Shown: positions 18,073 through 25,222 of the stretch, piece by piece
Position numbering within the stretch: the stretch's first letter is position 1
Layout: each line of letters begins with the position of its first letter
Assembly: GCF_034424215.1 (NCBI RefSeq)
Contig: NZ_CP139960.1
Span: forward strand, 3,658,001 to 3,722,000
From: Niabella yanshanensis
GTDB taxonomy: Bacteria > Bacteroidota > Bacteroidia > Chitinophagales > Chitinophagaceae
Direction: 5' to 3'
Length of the DNA stretch: 64,000 nt
Translations under genes and position numbers: made by a program
Notes under the pieces: model-generated
Databases searched by the model: none
Told to the model about the DNA's origin: nothing
The model's input: the letters and a program-made list of their open reading frames with translations, nothing else

Positions 18073-19163
18073 CGTTTAAAAGTAAGCAATCCGTGTTGGC
18101 TGCCTGTAAAGATATCCCTGAACACCCTGTTGATATCGGAAGAAGGGTTGGTTGCTGCGAGCCCGCAGTATGGGTAAATGGCTGTTACTGCAGTTCTGCA
18201 ATGATTCACCAGGTCCCGGCTTTTACCTGATATCCTGGCGATACTTTTCCCGGAAAGCTTCCCTTTGGAAATGAGCTCGTCCCAGGATATTTGCACCCAT
18301 TGGTAAAGCTCACCAGCCAATTGAGTTATTTTTTGTTGTTCTTTGGTAATCTGCCCCGCAGCAAAATCGTAAGCCGCATCACCAATTTTGTGTTGTCTCT
18401 TTTTAACGATTTCAAGAGCCAGTTCCATAAACCTCCGTGTCATCCCTAATGTATTAACAGCAATGGTAGATTCGGCCAAGGGCATAAAAGGATATTGGTA
18501 AATGCGGTCCTTTAAACTTGCGTGAGCAGCATCAATAATAAAACTTTGGTCTAAGGACACTTTCAGATCCTTCACGCTAAAGCTATGACCAGCTGTGGCG
18601 ATCAGCCCCATGGTGTTCCAGTCTTCGTGGATGATGACATCTTTTTTATTAAAGAAGAATGATCTTACCACCGGACTGTTGTCTTTATTTAACAGTGGCT
18701 GACCGTTTTCTTCAATAGTGCAGTTTGCGGTAAAATGAGTAAGATGTGGTGCGCCGGTAGCATAACGCCAGAAGCCGTTCACTATATATCCACCCTTTAC
18801 TTTAGCAGCTACTCCGCTTACGGCGCCACTTCCACCAAAACATACTTTGGATGAAGAGAAAATGGAGGCAGCTTTCCTGCTGTGTATATAACCTGCAAAA
18901 AGATTCGCACCTGCGCACAGTGTTATGGTCCAACCCAGGCTGCCGTCAATATAAGCCAGCTGCTCTTCATACCGTAAGGCTTCGGGCAGATCTAGCTCCA
19001 ACCCGCCATAGGCCTTAGGTAGAAAAAGCTTAAACCATTTTTCCTCGAAGATGATCTTTAAAACAGCATGGGATAATGATCCTTTCTTTTCGGCTTCTTT
19101 GCACAATCTTCTTAATTCGTCAATTCGCTCTTTATTCAAAGCTAAAGGCTGTTTTTTGTTCAT
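18069..19163 (-). CDS. Acyl-CoA-dehydrogenase-like flavoprotein
   Basis: The 364-residue protein has the three-part acyl-CoA dehydrogenase fold. An N-terminal helical domain carries Lys-Ala-Tyr-Gly-Gly-Leu-Glu. A middle beta domain has Val-Asn-Gly-Phe-Trp-Arg-Tyr-Ala-Thr-Gly, and a C-terminal helical bundle follows. The Trp-Arg-Tyr-Ala-Thr-Gly type and the lack of an obvious catalytic Glu bring it closer to the flavin monooxygenase/HsaA-DszC side of the family than to beta-oxidation enzymes. Its start overlaps the end of pnuT by 32 nt, so it is translated from the same TPP-riboswitch mRNA. Why such an enzyme would sit under thiamine control is not clear. Confidence 0.75.
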   Translation of the reverse strand: MNKKQPLALNKERIDELRRLCKEAEKKGSLSHAVLKIIFEEKWFKLFLPKAYGGLELDLPEALRYEEQLAYIDGSLGWTITLCAGANLFAGYIHSRKAASIFSSSKVCFGGSGAVSGVAAKVKGGYIVNGFWRYATGAPHLTHFTANCTIEENGQPLLNKDNSPVVRSFFFNKKDVIIHEDWNTMGLIATAGHSFSVKDLKVSLDQSFIIDAAHASLKDRIYQYPFMPLAESTIAVNTLGMTRRFMELALEIVKKRQHKIGDAAYDFAAGQITKEQQKITQLAGELYQWVQISWDELISKGKLSGKSIARISGKSRDLVNHCRTAVTAIYPYCGLAATNPSSDINRVFRDIFTGSQHGLLTFKR

Positions 19164-19764
19164 TTTTTTTAATGGTTTTGTTCCAGTCGATATAACCTAA
19201 TACCGCAATAATGAAAAGGAAAAGGGTTAAGAGGGCGTAGAGGGGCAATCCTTTATAAAATAATAGCGGGATCGCAAATGCATTGCTGATATTGAGCAGT
19301 ATCCAGTTCTCTATTTTCCTTTTTGCCAACAGCCACATCCCCGCCCAGGCGGTTGCGCTCACCCAGGAGTCAAATACCGGTACGGTTGAATCGGTAAATT
19401 TTGTTAATACGGTGTATAAGATCACAAACGCGCTTACCACAATGCCAATCGTTTTCAACCACTCGGTTTTTGTAGCGCGGGTAACGGGAGGCGTATCATG
19501 GTCCTTTCTTCTTTGCCACCACCACCAGCCATAAATACTCATCACCAGGTAGTACATATTCAGGGCACTCTCGGCATACAATCCCGAATGAAAAAAGATA
19601 TAGGTTGAGACCATAACCGATACTATGCCACAGGGGTATAGCCATATTTTATTGGCGCGGGCCAGCAGTACTTCAGCCACACCAAAACTGACCCCTATCC
19701 ATTCCAGAAGCGGTACTGCTTTTAGCTGCTGTAAAAAAAGTTGAAACCATTCACTCGGGTTCAT
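19132..19764 (-). CDS. pnuT: PnuC-family thiamine transporter (PnuT)
   Basis: The 210-residue protein has about seven membrane helices and the PnuC signature region: Ala-Asn-Lys-Ile-Trp-Leu-Tyr-Pro-Cys-Gly, Asn-Met-Tyr-Tyr-Leu, and Tyr-Gly-Trp-Trp-Trp-Trp. PnuC proteins carry out facilitated uptake of nicotinamide riboside, while the PnuT branch takes up thiamine. The TPP riboswitch directly upstream assigns this copy to thiamine. The vitamin would be trapped by phosphorylation, but no kinase gene lies nearby. It is the first gene of a two-gene transcript. Confidence 0.9.
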   Translation of the reverse strand: MNPSEWFQLFLQQLKAVPLLEWIGVSFGVAEVLLARANKIWLYPCGIVSVMVSTYIFFHSGLYAESALNMYYLVMSIYGWWWWQRRKDHDTPPVTRATKTEWLKTIGIVVSAFVILYTVLTKFTDSTVPVFDSWVSATAWAGMWLLAKRKIENWILLNISNAFAIPLLFYKGLPLYALLTLFLFIIAVLGYIDWNKTIKKNEQKTAFSFE

Positions 19765-19813
19765 AATGATATATTAATAAAAACCCACGGAAATGTAATA
19801 GAAACGGTAAAAG

Positions 19814-19893
19814 TCTATTCCCTACGCCGGCATTACCCGGATCAGGTTATTGGGTATGATCTCAGCCCGTAATATTAAGGCACCCCATGAGTG
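19814..19893 (-). ncRNA. TPP (THI-element) riboswitch
   Basis: The minus strand carries the aptamer core in order: GGGGTGCC, then GGCTGAGA, ATACCC, AACCTGATC and GGGTAATGCCGGCGTAGGGA. These are the conserved TPP-binding segments. The 3' end lies about 50 nt before the pnuT ATG. I see no obvious terminator there, so control may be translational. Confidence 0.96.
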
Positions 19894-19896
19894 AAG

Positions 19897-19904
19897 CAAA
19901 GATA
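19897..19904 (-). promoter_or_regulatory. -7 promoter element of the riboswitch transcript
   Basis: TATCTTTG matches TAnnTTTG and ends 3 nt before the first paired bases of the aptamer, so the RNA starts at the riboswitch. Confidence 0.6.
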
Positions 19905-19939
19905 AGTGATGATTGTTGAAAATAAGAATGCTGATTATG

Positions 19940-20239
19940 TTATAGCTTTCTGCTGGATGGATCTCGCCTATTGGAGAAAAAGGATAAAATTTCGACTGTT
20001 TCAGTATTTATTCTGAAGTAGAGCGTATTTAGTTTTAAGATGTTTACTCTTCTGACGCCTTTGAATTCTGATTCTGAAAATAAGTAAGGATTATGCCGAA
20101 GGAGCGTTACTACTGATTCAATTTTATGAGCTAGTTGACGTAACTCATTTACGCCGAATTGAGATTCCAGATATTCTACTGTATTTTGTAATTCGTCGAG
20201 GGCATTGTCAGTCCACAATATTTTATAGCCACTTTTCAT
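19940..20239 (-). CDS. ParE/RelE-type toxin
   Basis: The product (99 aa from ATG 20239) has the ParE/RelE fold signature: an N-terminal Trp-Thr-Asp-Asn-Ala-Leu-Asp-Glu-Leu helix, a central Asn-Pro-Tyr-Leu-Phe loop, a strand with Val-Arg-Arg-Val-Asn-Ile, and a C-terminal Asn-Arg-Arg-Asp-Pro. A longer start at 20254 is possible, but 20239 gives the usual N-terminus. It overlaps the antitoxin gene by 17 nt. Toxins of this group poison gyrase or cut mRNA on ribosomes; which applies here cannot be told. Confidence 0.85.
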   Translation of the reverse strand: MKSGYKILWTDNALDELQNTVEYLESQFGVNELRQLAHKIESVVTLLRHNPYLFSESEFKGVRRVNILKLNTLYFRINTETVEILSFFSNRRDPSSRKL

Positions 20240-20456
20240 ACAGCTTGCGCACAAAAGAATGGTCGGTTAGCTTCCCCTGATCTGCGTCTTCTATTCCTTT
20301 GCTTATTGATTCTTTCTCAATATCTGCAATTTGGTTCCATAGCAAAGCCGTCTCGTCATTTTTAAACTCGATGAGTTTATTTAGGGTGGCATCATCTTCT
20401 AATGTTGAGAGCCATTGAATTAACTCTAATTTTTTGTCTGCAACTTGCCCTTTCAT
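20223..20456 (-). CDS. Antitoxin of the ParE/RelE-type pair
   Basis: The 77-residue, mostly helical and acidic protein lies directly upstream of and overlapping the toxin, as in type II toxin-antitoxin modules of this phylum. I see no ribbon-helix-helix motif at the N-terminus. The C-terminal Asp-His-Ser-Phe-Val-Arg-Lys-Leu-Tyr-Glu-Lys-Trp helix would bind the toxin. A TAACTTTA element ends 4 nt before its ATG. Confidence 0.8.
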   Translation of the reverse strand: MKGQVADKKLELIQWLSTLEDDATLNKLIEFKNDETALLWNQIADIEKESISKGIEDADQGKLTDHSFVRKLYEKWL

Positions 20457-20460
20457 ACTT

Positions 20461-20468
20461 TAAAGTTA
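20461..20468 (-). promoter_or_regulatory. -7 element 4 nt before the antitoxin start
   Basis: TAACTTTA is one mismatch from TAnnTTTG and is placed so that the mRNA would begin at the antitoxin ATG. Confidence 0.4.
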
Positions 20469-20530
20469 CATTTTTCTATTTATAAAGGAAAATGCCTCGG
20501 GAATATTTTGATATTGAAGAAGCTATAAAA

Positions 20531-21241
20531 CTATCGAATAGTTCGGCTGTTCAATACTTTTATTGCCGAGCCTTCAGCCAAAAGAGCTGATTGCGGTTCC
20601 ATATTGTTCAGAAACGAAAATACAGGTCCGTATGATAATTCAAAGTCGACGTTGATGCTATAATCAGTTACTTCGTAGGTTTGCCAGCGTGGATGCTGTA
20701 CTTCATACTCCCCGGTTTTTGACTGCCCCCTTTGTGTGTAGCCCCAATAATGTTCGGTTATAAATTCAGCTTTACTGCCTGCTGCAATATCTTCTGGAGC
20801 TGAGCTGGCATTAAGGATCATCTCATGCCATTGCTGCTTTTTCCATCCGTAGCTGATTACCTGTTTGTTTTTGCCGATCTGCCAGTCATGGCGCATGGGT
20901 AGCGCTTCATAGTTTTCGCCATATACGTTGTTAGCCACCCAGGCGATCATGGCTTTGGGAACTATTTCTTTGACAAATACTACGCCCCGCTTCCATTCAA
21001 CACCATCTTTATACCTGACATAGAAACGCAGGTTTACTTCCTCAAAATTTACATGCCCCGGTATCTTTATTCCCAGCAGTTGGGTTTGTAAAAACATAAA
21101 ACCCACCAGGCTTACATAGCAGGCGCCGTTCCAGTCATCCAGCTCGGTCTTGTAAGGAATAAACGGTTTTAGAATAGCCGGATCAATCGCATAATTGGCC
21201 ATTGCCAGTTTGCGCCATTCGGCTGATAGGAAGGTGGACAT
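20531..21241 (-). CDS. DUF2071 (YqjF-like) family protein
   Basis: The 236-residue protein shows the family layout. It opens with Phe-Leu-Ser-Ala-Glu-Trp-Arg, followed by Val-Ser-Leu-Val-Gly-Phe-Met and Asn-Phe-Glu-Glu-Val-Asn-Leu-Arg-Phe-Tyr-Val. The C-terminal part contains Leu-Ser-Tyr-Gly-Pro-Val-Phe. There is no signal peptide, so it is cytoplasmic. The acetoacetate-decarboxylase-like fold is known for relatives, but their biochemical role is not established. It appears monocistronic. Confidence 0.85.
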   Translation of the reverse strand: MSTFLSAEWRKLAMANYAIDPAILKPFIPYKTELDDWNGACYVSLVGFMFLQTQLLGIKIPGHVNFEEVNLRFYVRYKDGVEWKRGVVFVKEIVPKAMIAWVANNVYGENYEALPMRHDWQIGKNKQVISYGWKKQQWHEMILNASSAPEDIAAGSKAEFITEHYWGYTQRGQSKTGEYEVQHPRWQTYEVTDYSINVDFELSYGPVFSFLNNMEPQSALLAEGSAIKVLNSRTIR

Positions 21242-21405
21242 TGTAAACTTTAGTTATTATAAGCGCTTACTATTGTAAAACGCTAAAGGATTGACTAAAT
21301 AATTCAAACAGAATGCAATTCATACTTCTAACTCTTTTGTAGCCTGAACCAACCCGCTACGCATTCGCCCGCCCGTGCCGGTACGGTCGGGGGTAGTTAT
21401 GATCA

Positions 21406-23442
21406 TTACTTCATTCCCTCCAACTCTTTCTGCAACCTGAACATTTCATCTCTTAACTTGGCGGCTTCCATAAAGTCAAGATCACGCGCCGCTTTTTCCA
21501 TATCTTTTTTGGTTTTGGCAATAGCCTTTTCCATCTGCGGAATGGTTTTATACACTACTTCATCTTCCGCAGCCACCGTCACCAGGTCTTCATCAAAACC
21601 AATGGCCAAAGGCTCTTTTTCGTCGAAGCCTTTGATGTCTAAAACACTGGTCTGTTTGAATACATCTTCTTTCGACTTAACTACGGTACGTGGTGTGATA
21701 TTATGTTCGATATTATAAGCAATCTGCTTTTCGCGGCGTCGGTTGGTTTCATCAATAGTTCGCTGCATGCTGCCAGTCATGGTATCTGCATAAAAAATCA
21801 CCTTGCCATCAACGTTTCTTGCCGCACGGCCGGCTGTCTGTGTCAATGATTTTTCATTACGTAGAAAGCCTTCCTTATCCGCATCCAGTATCGCTACTAG
21901 GCTTACTTCCGGCAGATCCAGGCCTTCTCTTAAAAGGTTTACACCTACCAGTACATCGATCTCACCTAAACGCAACTGGCGTAATATTTCCACCCGCTCC
22001 AGGGTATCTACCTCGCTATGAATATATTTTGATTTGATATTGATGCGATGCAGGTATTTATCCATTTCCTCTGCCATACGCTTGGTCAAAGTAGTCACCA
22101 GCACACGGTCGCCTTTTTTTACTGTTTTATCGATTTCATCCAGTAAATCATCAATCTGGTTAATACTGGGCCTTACCTCAATAGGGGGATCAAGCAAACC
22201 TGTAGGACGTACCACCTGCTCGGCGATTACGCCGCCTGTTTTTTCCAGCTCATAAGTATCGGGGGTGGCAGATACATAAATCACCTGGTTCTGCAGACTT
22301 TCAAATTCATGGAAATTAAGCGGGCGGTTATCCAGGGCTGATGGGATGCGGAATCCATAATCAACCAGGATGAGTTTCCGGCTACGGTCACCGCCGTACA
22401 TACCACTGATCTGCGGCATGGTCTGGTGGCTTTCATCCACGATCATCAGGTAATCTTTCGGAAAATAATCCAGCAGGCAGAACGGACGGGTGCCTGGCTG
22501 CCGCCGGTCAAAAAAACGGGAATAGTTTTCAATACCATTACAGTAGCCCAGCTCTTTGATCATTTCAATATCATACTCCACGCGCTCCTTAATACGCTGG
22601 GCTTCTATCAGCTTACCGGTGCTGGTAAAATATTCAACCTGCGCCGTCATTTCATCCTGGATCTCATAGATCACCTGCTGTATCATGTCTTTAGGAGCCA
22701 CATAAAGGTTGGCAGGGAAAATCGCAGCATTCCCTATCGTCGAAATCCTTTTATTCGTTGCTACCTCAATGGTCTCGATCTCTTCAATTTCATCGCCAAA
22801 AAAAGTGACCCGGTAACCATAATCCACGTAGGGAAGATTGATATCCACTGTATCACCTTTTACCCGGAAAGTACCGCGATTAAATTCAATAGTGGTGCGG
22901 GTATATAAGGAATTCACCAGGCCATGTAAAAAAGCCTGGCGCGAAATGGTCTGCCCCCGTTCAATGCGGATAATGCTGTTTTCGTAATCAGCCGGGTTTC
23001 CTGCACCATAGATACAGCTTACAGACGCCACCACTATAATATCTCTTCGTCCACTTAATAAACTGGTGATGGTACGAAGTCTGAGTTTGTCGAGCTCTTC
23101 ATTAATGGCCAGGTCCTTTTCTATATAAGTATCGCTTACCGGTAAGTAGGCTTCTGGTTGATAATAATCATAGTAGGATACAAAATACTCCACTGCGTTT
23201 TCGGGGAAAAACTGCCGAAACTCGCCATATAGCTGTGCTACAAGCGTTTTGTTATGGGTGATAATCAGTGTGGGCCGCTGTGTATTTTGTATCACATTGG
23301 CCATCGTATAGGTTTTCCCACTACCTGTTACACCAAGCAGGGTCTGATATTTTTCGCCGTCAAAAACACCTTCTGTTAATTGGGCAATAGCTGTTGGCTG
23401 ATCACCGGCGGGCTGAAATGGGGTATGTAATTTAAATGGCAC
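21406..23442 (-). CDS. uvrB: UvrB, excinuclease ABC subunit B
   Basis: The protein has Walker A Gly-Val-Thr-Gly-Ser-Gly-Lys-Thr, the beta-hairpin Tyr-Tyr-Asp-Tyr-Tyr-Gln-Pro-Glu-Ala-Tyr, the Asp-Glu-Ser-His box, helicase motifs V and VI, and a C-terminal UVR coiled coil that binds UvrC. I place the start at GTG 23442 (678 aa). There the standard N-terminus Pro-Phe-Lys-Leu-His-Thr-Pro-Phe begins, and a TAGGTTTG promoter element lies 24 nt upstream. The in-frame ATGs at 23493 and 23565 are at or before that promoter. It works with UvrA and UvrC in nucleotide excision repair. Confidence 0.97.
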   Translation of the reverse strand: MPFKLHTPFQPAGDQPTAIAQLTEGVFDGEKYQTLLGVTGSGKTYTMANVIQNTQRPTLIITHNKTLVAQLYGEFRQFFPENAVEYFVSYYDYYQPEAYLPVSDTYIEKDLAINEELDKLRLRTITSLLSGRRDIIVVASVSCIYGAGNPADYENSIIRIERGQTISRQAFLHGLVNSLYTRTTIEFNRGTFRVKGDTVDINLPYVDYGYRVTFFGDEIEEIETIEVATNKRISTIGNAAIFPANLYVAPKDMIQQVIYEIQDEMTAQVEYFTSTGKLIEAQRIKERVEYDIEMIKELGYCNGIENYSRFFDRRQPGTRPFCLLDYFPKDYLMIVDESHQTMPQISGMYGGDRSRKLILVDYGFRIPSALDNRPLNFHEFESLQNQVIYVSATPDTYELEKTGGVIAEQVVRPTGLLDPPIEVRPSINQIDDLLDEIDKTVKKGDRVLVTTLTKRMAEEMDKYLHRINIKSKYIHSEVDTLERVEILRQLRLGEIDVLVGVNLLREGLDLPEVSLVAILDADKEGFLRNEKSLTQTAGRAARNVDGKVIFYADTMTGSMQRTIDETNRRREKQIAYNIEHNITPRTVVKSKEDVFKQTSVLDIKGFDEKEPLAIGFDEDLVTVAAEDEVVYKTIPQMEKAIAKTKKDMEKAARDLDFMEAAKLRDEMFRLQKELEGMK

Positions 23443-23466
23443 GGATAAAAAATTGTATTTGGATAA

Positions 23467-23474
23467 CAAACCTA
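23467..23474 (-). promoter_or_regulatory. -7 promoter element of uvrB
   Basis: TAGGTTTG (minus strand) is a full TAnnTTTG match. It lies inside the longer upstream reading frame, which is why the GTG at 23442 is preferred as start. Confidence 0.5.
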
Positions 23475-23624
23475 CACTAAATTTTTTGTCCATGAATTTT
23501 ACAAAGGATGATGAAAAATTTAATGTGGATTTCTCATGTCTCAGCAATATGTAATAAATATACAAGGGGCAATTAAGGAAAATAAAATCAGGCGCCTCAA
23601 CCTCTTCATTTTACAAAAAAATGC

Positions 23625-23696
23625 CAACTGGTTGCTGCTAAAGTTCTAAAGGTTGCATTGTTAAGATTTCTTTAAGAAAAAAATGACAACCAGTTG
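23625..23696. repeat. Inverted repeat CAACTGGTTG / CAACCAGTTG
   Basis: A 10-nt sequence at 23625-23634 recurs as its exact reverse complement at 23687-23696, 52 nt apart. Each arm is itself partly palindromic. It may be a pair of operator half sites or a large hairpin. Confidence 0.5.
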
Positions 23697-23721
23697 ATTA
23701 TATATGCTTTTTTTAATGTGG

Positions 23722-23800
23722 TTCTAATGTAAACCTTCTTTTTTCTAATTGAATTCTAATTTGAGCTTTATATGGTTCTAATACTGCTGCAATAGTTTTG
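23722..23800 (+). promoter_or_regulatory. Promoter with four phased TTCTAAT boxes
   Basis: TTCTAAT occurs at 23722, 23743, 23754 and 23776, with steps of 21, 11 and 22 nt. Each step is close to a whole number of helical turns, so all boxes face the same side of DNA. A full -7 element, TAGTTTTG, follows at 23793-23800. The pattern resembles tandem sites of a LytTR-type activator, but the regulator is unknown. Confidence 0.55.
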
Positions 23801-23853
23801 TTCAGAGTTGAACCGGGTAAATAATAAAGATTTCAACCCGTAAAAAAGAGACA

Positions 23854-24312
23854 ATGAAGAAAACATTTATAATAATAGCGGCGGTTTTTGCAGCACTTGC
23901 TTGCTTATCATTTACTATCAAAGCTTATCATGATCCCGAAACGGTTATTCTCGGATCCTGGAAAGAAGTGCATTGGGAATATGACAGAGTATACCACAGT
24001 GCTCATATAGACAGGGCTATTAGCTCAGATGCGAGGGAGGTTAAAGAAATGTCTGCTACAGACCTTGGCATTATTGACGCAGAGAGCTGGGTATTTAATC
24101 CGGATGGCAGCCTTATTTTAAGTAGCCATCATATAAAAAAGCAGGCCAGCTGGAAGATAAAAGGACGGGGGAATATATTAATGATCACCTATGATAATAA
24201 CAGGGTTGAGCGATACAATATAGCCAGGCTGACAAAAGGTAAGTTGGAGTTAAACTTTGATACAGATGCGAACATTCGTGGTATCGCGAAGGTTAGTTGT
24301 GTGAAAATCTAA
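23854..24312 (+). CDS. Small exported protein, lipocalin-like
   Basis: The 152-residue product has a signal peptide (MKKTFIIIAAVF...). The body is rich in beta strands: an early Ile-Leu-Gly-Ser-Trp-Lys-Glu-Val motif, then Ser-Trp-Val-Phe-Asn-Pro-Asp-Gly-Ser-Leu and Ala-Ser-Trp-Lys-Ile-Lys-Gly. This is the pattern of the small lipocalin-like proteins common in Bacteroidota. The ligand is unknown. It is the first gene behind the phased-repeat promoter, and the DUF1275 gene follows after 3 nt. Confidence 0.6.
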   Translation: MKKTFIIIAAVFAALACLSFTIKAYHDPETVILGSWKEVHWEYDRVYHSAHIDRAISSDAREVKEMSATDLGIIDAESWVFNPDGSLILSSHHIKKQASWKIKGRGNILMITYDNNRVERYNIARLTKGKLELNFDTDANIRGIAKVSCVKI

Positions 24313-24315
24313 AAA

Positions 24316-25098
24316 ATGATGTTACGTAAATATAGTAATAGCAGAACATTGGGAGATAATGTAAGATTAGGTGTATTGACTGCGCTCGTAGCAGGTATGG
24401 TCAATGTGGCTTCACTATTGCTGTTCCTGTCATTTTCATCTAATGTTACCGGTTATTTTGCCATTTTCGCATCAGAGTTGGTAAATGGCAATATTTACCA
24501 GATTGCATTAGTGGGTTCCTGGATATTTCTATTCTTTTTCGGCAGCTTTGTATCCAATTTCCTGGTTATAAATCTATCGGATAGAAACAAATACCTCGCG
24601 CATGCGCTTCCGTTGCTGCTGGAATTGGCTTGCATCCTGGTCGTAGGGATTTATGGCACTTATGGGTATAAGGGATCGTTACATGAGTCAGAACTAATGT
24701 TATCTCTGATGTTATTTGCTATGGGCCTGCAGAACGGGCTTACAGCCAGCATTTCAAATTTTGCGGTAAAAACCACACATCTTACCGGTGCAACAACCGA
24801 TCTGGGCGTGCTGGCCTCTATGTTTACCAATAAAAAATTCAGGAACAAAAGAGAGCTGCGGGATAAAGCTACATTGATCTTCTCTATCGCTATATCGTAC
24901 GTAGCGGGGGGCGTTCTTTTCGCCCTATTCTATAAAACACTGCAGTTTAAGATGTTCTTTATCATCGCTGCGTTTTTACTGGTCGTAATTTTATACGATT
25001 CTTACAAGGTGTGGGTACTGAAATTAAAACGCTTTCGTATTAACCGGAGGCAGAAAAATACAGCGCTGGTTCCATCTTATAGTGATCGACAATCTTAA
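24316..25098 (+). CDS. DUF1275 (YoaK-type) membrane protein
   Basis: The 260-residue protein has six or seven membrane helices. It shows the family hallmarks Gly-Met-Val-Asn-Val-Ala near the start, Ser-Asn-Val-Thr-Gly-Tyr, and Met-Gly-Leu-Gln-Asn-Gly-Leu, followed by Thr-Thr-His-Leu-Thr-Gly-Ala-Thr-Thr-Asp-Leu-Gly. The function of this family is not established. It is cotranscribed with the small exported protein upstream and so would be under the same phased-box control. Confidence 0.88.
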   Translation: MMLRKYSNSRTLGDNVRLGVLTALVAGMVNVASLLLFLSFSSNVTGYFAIFASELVNGNIYQIALVGSWIFLFFFGSFVSNFLVINLSDRNKYLAHALPLLLELACILVVGIYGTYGYKGSLHESELMLSLMLFAMGLQNGLTASISNFAVKTTHLTGATTDLGVLASMFTNKKFRNKRELRDKATLIFSIAISYVAGGVLFALFYKTLQFKMFFIIAAFLLVVILYDSYKVWVLKLKRFRINRRQKNTALVPSYSDRQS

Positions 25099-25182
25099 AC
25101 AGGCGTTGTTGTAACAATGTGGGAAAAATTTTGCTACATCAATTGAGATTGTGGTACCTGCATTGTACAGTCATTTTTAGCC

Positions 25183-25209
25183 TTGAACAAAAGCTAAGCT
25201 TTATTTTTG
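25183..25209 (+). promoter_or_regulatory. Promoter of the S41 peptidase gene
   Basis: TTG at 25183-25185 and TATTTTTG at 25202-25209 are separated by 16 nt, close to the usual -33/-7 layout. The ATG follows 13 nt after the -7 element. Confidence 0.55.
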
Positions 25210-25222
25210 TCAAAAGCTATAC

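Noticed and set aside
20492-20590. Short plus-strand frame beginning ATG-Pro-Arg-Glu
   Set aside because: 32 codons, overlaps the end of the DUF2071 gene, no support.
21368-21391. GC-rich imperfect palindrome around CCGTGCCGGTACGG
   Set aside because: May be a repeat unit or a hairpin, but it is short, imperfect and occurs once in the window.
22426-22908. 160-codon plus-strand frame inside uvrB
   Set aside because: Antisense shadow of a firmly identified gene.
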